From Tyzzerella sp. (GTDB taxonomy: Bacteria; Bacillota; Clostridia; Lachnospirales; Lachnospiraceae), in assembly GCA_017465565.1 (NCBI GenBank), contig JAFTWA010000042.1, positions 30,958 to 94,957 of the forward strand: DNA of 64,000 nucleotides. The letters are read 5' to 3'. The translations under genes and the position numbers were made by a program. The notes under the pieces are model-generated. The model made no database searches, was not told the DNA's origin, and saw nothing but the letters and a program-made list of their open reading frames with translations. Positions 61,601 to 64,000 of this stretch are shown piece by piece. The number at the start of each line of letters is the position of its first letter. The first letter of the stretch is position 1.

Positions 61601-63880
61601 TGGTTTGAAGAAGATATGTATATCTCGCCGTTATGTGCAGTAGATTTGGCTACATCATTCTATGAAACTACAGCATTGAGTGGAACTGGTAAAGGTGAAC
61701 TTACAGACCACAACCTACGCCTTACAAGTGATGCGAGAATATTCAAAGGTGAATACGTTCGTGATTATATCGCATCAGAAGTAACAGTATCTGGTACAGA
61801 AGTGGCGATTGATGTTTCTGCTATTAAATCAGCATATCCATCAGCGAATGTTTGGTTAAGTGTACTTCCTACAGTAGGAGCAGGAAATTTCAATGAAAAT
61901 ATCGTTGAACTTGACGTTACAGCAGACAGTGAAAATAAATTTACATTTGAAGCACCATGCTCAAATCCAGTGATTGCAGTATATGCTAGTGTTGGTGAAT
62001 ACATTTACAGATTTAAAGATGTGAGAGTAGCTGTTACTACATCGGCAACAATCGATAAGACTCTAAATCCAGACGGAGCATATCTGAATAACCTTGAAGT
62101 AGTAGGTGCTCCAGCATTGGATTTTGATGCTAATGATACATCTTATGATGTGACATTATATCAATATCAGAGAAATGCGCAGATTCTTGCAGAAGCACAG
62201 CCAGGATTAACAATCACTGTAAACGGCAAAGCAGTAGAATCTGGAGAAAACTCACAATTAATCACAGTTGATGATACAGCAACAGTAACTGTAAAGGTTA
62301 GTGGTACTGTAAGTGGCAAAGCAGCAGAAAAGACATACACACTGAATCTGGTTCGCCCAGAATATCCAGATATCATCATTACAGAAGTAATGCAGGATGG
62401 ATATGGAAATTATGATGTGGCAGGTGGAGATAACTACGAATTGATTGAAATCTACAATGCTTCAGGCAAAGATTTGAACTTGAAAGATTATTCAATCGGT
62501 TATAAGAAAGATTACAGATACACAGGCGTGGCTACATCTGGAGATGCAATCAATTACTACTTTACTGGTAATAATCAGGCATTCCAGTCAACAAGTGGTT
62601 CTGCACAAACTTATACAGGTATTAACAAGATTACAAAATACTCTAGTTACTGGAGTAATGATACTGTAACAGAACCAGATGTAATTAATTTCCCAGCAGA
62701 CTCTACAATGGTTATCTGGGTGAAATTTGCTTCGGTCGGTGAAGAGTATGCCAAAAATCTTACATATGACACCCTGATTGCAGCCTTGAAAGAAAATAAA
62801 GATACTTATACACTTAGTGTAAATGGAGAAGCAGTGGTTCCTGCATTAGAACAGTTAGTTGTGGCAGAGATTCCAAAGGGAGTTTCAGTAGGTGGAGTAC
62901 AATCTTCGAATCAGCCAGCCACAAATGTTCGGAAAAATTTTTACATGGATAATCATGGTGCAGAAAACGATGGAAATGCAGTGCGAAGCTGGCTCTTCAT
63001 CTTAGGCGCAGATGCTACACAATCAACAGTAGGTGCGATTACAGAAGAAGGAAATAACATTATTTCCGCTTCTAAGTTTGGTAGATTGAATTCTACAAAT
63101 AAGCTTTCAAGTGTATTCTATTATGATACCAACAGAGGTATGTCTGTTGTCAAGGATGAGGCATACTATGACGTTACTACAATTGGTGAAGGTCACACAT
63201 CTGACCAACAAGGTTATAGTAATCTTACAAGCTTTGGCGCAATTGAGTACTGGCAGAAGCCATACAATTTCTCTGATAAGACAGCTCCAAAGGTTACAAA
63301 TAATACGAAGTCAGAAGTGACAGAAGGAACAAATACTTCCATTGAATTAACGATGTCAGATGAAACAGATCTTCGTTATGTTGAACTTTATGTTATGAAA
63401 GATGGAGAAATTGAGTGGACGAAAGTAACTCAAGACTATGTTCTTGAATCGACAGTGGCAAATAGTGGCCATGCAAAAAATGTTACTGGCACAAAGAACT
63501 ATTCATTTGATTTGGGAAAAGTAACAGGTACGACACAATACTATGCAGTGGTATCAGATGGTATCAACGTGGTAGAACTTGGTACCATTGAAAATCCATT
63601 AGAAATTGGAACATTGAGCAAGAAAACTTCAGGAGAAGTTGGAAGCAAGATTTATGTTGAAGTGGATGGTGATGACGTAGAAGTTATGGTCGGTGACGTA
63701 AATGGTGATGGAAAGGTTAATATTACTGATTTCGTACTCGTTAAGGCACATTTACTTAAGAAACGTGTTTTAACAGGTAAATATTTGGCTGCAAGTGATG
63801 TAAATTCAGATGGCAGAACTAATATTACCGATTTTGTCCTGATAAAACGTTATCTGATTAATAACTTCTCGGAATCCTGA
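58634..63880 (+). CDS. Secreted multidomain SGNH esterase with LamG-like, lamin-tail and dockerin modules
   Basis: A 1748-residue secreted protein. Signal peptide 1-36 (cleavage near AEA-AD). Residues about 58-285: SGNH hydrolase with Ser67 (AGDSITH), GMND 151-154 and Asp262/His266 (DGGIHP). About 340-560 and 570-800: two LamG/concanavalin-like domains (DEWHTIAVVQ..YYVDG and DKWHTVAMVQ..AYVDG). About 810-1060: a second SGNH-like region whose catalytic residues are missing (AVAGAEQ in place of GDS). About 1140-1240: cadherin-like beta-sandwich. About 1240-1480: lamin-tail-like domain (PDIIITEVMQDGYGNYD). An Ig-like domain and, at about 1686-1745, a type I dockerin with two calcium loops (DVNGDGKVNITDF and DVNSDGRTNITDF). 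It probably deacetylates a polysaccharide and docks on a cohesin. Last gene of the 23-kb run; ATG 58634 follows AGGTGGGG. Confidence 0.88.
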   Translation: MKKMWNKKIRNIFMAWILVISMVVPMFATGIAAEAADNSSVKDYNAMKMEDILKSDESLTWVFAGDSITHNGQWSQGMNSYSEWFEQYLYDINRGDDSVVLTAWGGADIYDFQYEANTPGETSNGAENNAGMGLENMITKYNPDVVFIKLGMNDRGKSTAEFTKYYNMMLDGVYAEGLKNNKIPKIVLLTPTPLSGENLYDDSVYPNPSGGIQDNTLRHRNVIEKIAAERGLLFCDLRTAFLEEQLRLGEEYRRTFFSDPSDGGIHPNAAGQYLIFKTLSKTLGIYDEENELYQIEYEDADSAALYVDGTSGVAYTNNYDVPSYTEEVSNADGIELLAYVDFTSGNGNFVGGADYDKATKFDLTDSEVLGEGALTLEEAQSLDKEFTVVFRAKLEAAYRDTQGVLCVSPDGAKDWSNSIVLGVPSTSDKCYYRIQSGGSDITTTGGGIDMTSTNTTVGDEWHTIAVVQSADSFTYYVDGVKHFAKSIKVKDGYSIGNTFKNATTFTAYIGALTASAGSYNLKGNMDYYQLYKGALSAEQVAELADSHEMDEIMATVSGATALSSVEFTSATGDLEYNDTNVYASTVDLTTASTGVDTLKVDELQTVGKEYSVVFRAKLNAEKANQPIIYLSTKAGVAFGSGGHNLLMLGVPGTSNLYYAVREDGSAKAALNSSTSKYGTLQTAMNDDKWHTVAMVQSESGMTAYVDGVAYPVKTNDGAEIVLNMDVSELFDDVTDRQLDAAVGRYDTTSTGWKTQGKFDYWQFYGKALSADEVATLNATKTVEQEMNSTMPTLALTAFNTVTGIDRTVTWKESVDETYVWAVAGAEQMSGYEGPVVNRSLFRLLDNVMRGGGSQVSSMRDVRLINLAKPGNTVASMYENYDATIGEHNHDVLLILPEISQVYAENYADLHSADLVDTYKSALKNLIAKENGIIVLWTPLASNDAVINSYIDDYAEAVRQIAAENAKILFYDANKFMNENMAQNEVLACNWFEEDMYISPLCAVDLATSFYETTALSGTGKGELTDHNLRLTSDARIFKGEYVRDYIASEVTVSGTEVAIDVSAIKSAYPSANVWLSVLPTVGAGNFNENIVELDVTADSENKFTFEAPCSNPVIAVYASVGEYIYRFKDVRVAVTTSATIDKTLNPDGAYLNNLEVVGAPALDFDANDTSYDVTLYQYQRNAQILAEAQPGLTITVNGKAVESGENSQLITVDDTATVTVKVSGTVSGKAAEKTYTLNLVRPEYPDIIITEVMQDGYGNYDVAGGDNYELIEIYNASGKDLNLKDYSIGYKKDYRYTGVATSGDAINYYFTGNNQAFQSTSGSAQTYTGINKITKYSSYWSNDTVTEPDVINFPADSTMVIWVKFASVGEEYAKNLTYDTLIAALKENKDTYTLSVNGEAVVPALEQLVVAEIPKGVSVGGVQSSNQPATNVRKNFYMDNHGAENDGNAVRSWLFILGADATQSTVGAITEEGNNIISASKFGRLNSTNKLSSVFYYDTNRGMSVVKDEAYYDVTTIGEGHTSDQQGYSNLTSFGAIEYWQKPYNFSDKTAPKVTNNTKSEVTEGTNTSIELTMSDETDLRYVELYVMKDGEIEWTKVTQDYVLESTVANSGHAKNVTGTKNYSFDLGKVTGTTQYYAVVSDGINVVELGTIENPLEIGTLSKKTSGEVGSKIYVEVDGDDVEVMVGDVNGDGKVNITDFVLVKAHLLKKRVLTGKYLAASDVNSDGRTNITDFVLIKRYLINNFSES

Positions 63881-64000
63881 TTAAATGAGAAGTAAATTGA
63901 AAATTGACAATTGAATATCGTGCAGGAAAAGAAATTTGAGAAAAATGGACATAAACAATGGACATAGTTGGTACTATGCCTTAAAATTAAGATGATTCGA
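63881..64000. other. Right-edge non-coding stretch
   Basis: 120 bp after the dockerin protein. AT-rich, with AATTGACAATTG near 63901-63913 but no clear promoter, terminator or start of a gene within the window. Confidence 0.5.

Noticed and set aside
1-64000. tRNA or rRNA genes
   Set aside because: No cloverleaf or rRNA-like stretch was noticed in the intergenic gaps.

Overview
The window looks like a chromosomal segment of a low-GC, spore-forming, anaerobic Firmicute of the gut Lachnospiraceae/Clostridia type. The reasons are SpoIVA and YtfJ/GerW (endospore formers), dense co-directional operons with strong AGGAGG-type ribosome binding sites, and many surface and glycan genes including a C-terminal type I dockerin. 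I cannot name the species from sequence alone.

Layout. 2-4252: the 3' part of a giant right-handed beta-helix surface protein whose start lies outside the window. 4338-11973: a catabolic operon with a sugar-phosphate isomerase-like protein, a PHP-family hydrolase, a class II ketose-bisphosphate aldolase, an FGGY kinase, an alpha/beta esterase, a galactitol-1-phosphate dehydrogenase (GatD-like) and two PfkB kinases. Together these can carry a polyol or ketose to triose phosphates without a visible PTS. 12164-17414: an accessory island with an XRE/AAA/PD-(D/E)XK fusion protein, a BlaI/BlaR1-type sensor pair with twin operators, a gene remnant, and a structured RNA with perfect-consensus promoter and terminator placed directly before a PBECR4-like nuclease gene. 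17481-19436: ApbE, a NusG-II protein and a Gx transporter-like protein (flavin/redox export theme). 19490-28783: housekeeping genes (ruvAB, zapA, U32 peptidase, a SEDS/class B PBP pair, DUF2953, ytfJ). 28788-29521: a 734-bp palindrome made of two inverted copies of a repeat that carries an intrinsic terminator; a third copy lies at about 38913-39183. 29529-36975: prs, the radical SAM DUF512 protein, der, plsY, gpsA, a second unrelated nested palindrome, and spoIVA behind a sigma-E-like promoter. 37219-38896: a glycerophosphodiesterase and a sugar isomerase-like protein.

39441-63880 is the most striking part. A divergent AraC regulator faces a run of nine same-strand genes with gaps of 2 to 69 bp over 23.4 kb: a GH2 glycosidase, a lipoprotein, a complete sugar ABC importer (binding protein, its own ATPase, two permeases), a 3287-residue beta-helix lipoprotein, a membrane-anchored Ig-like protein, and a 1748-residue secreted SGNH esterase with LamG-like, lamin-tail and dockerin modules. 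My reading is one surface system that captures, trims and imports a glycan. The giant lipoprotein resembles the truncated protein at the left edge, so two such proteins bracket the window.

Limits: all calls come from reading the sequence; no database search, structure prediction or folding program was run. Function assignments rest on motifs and family memory.
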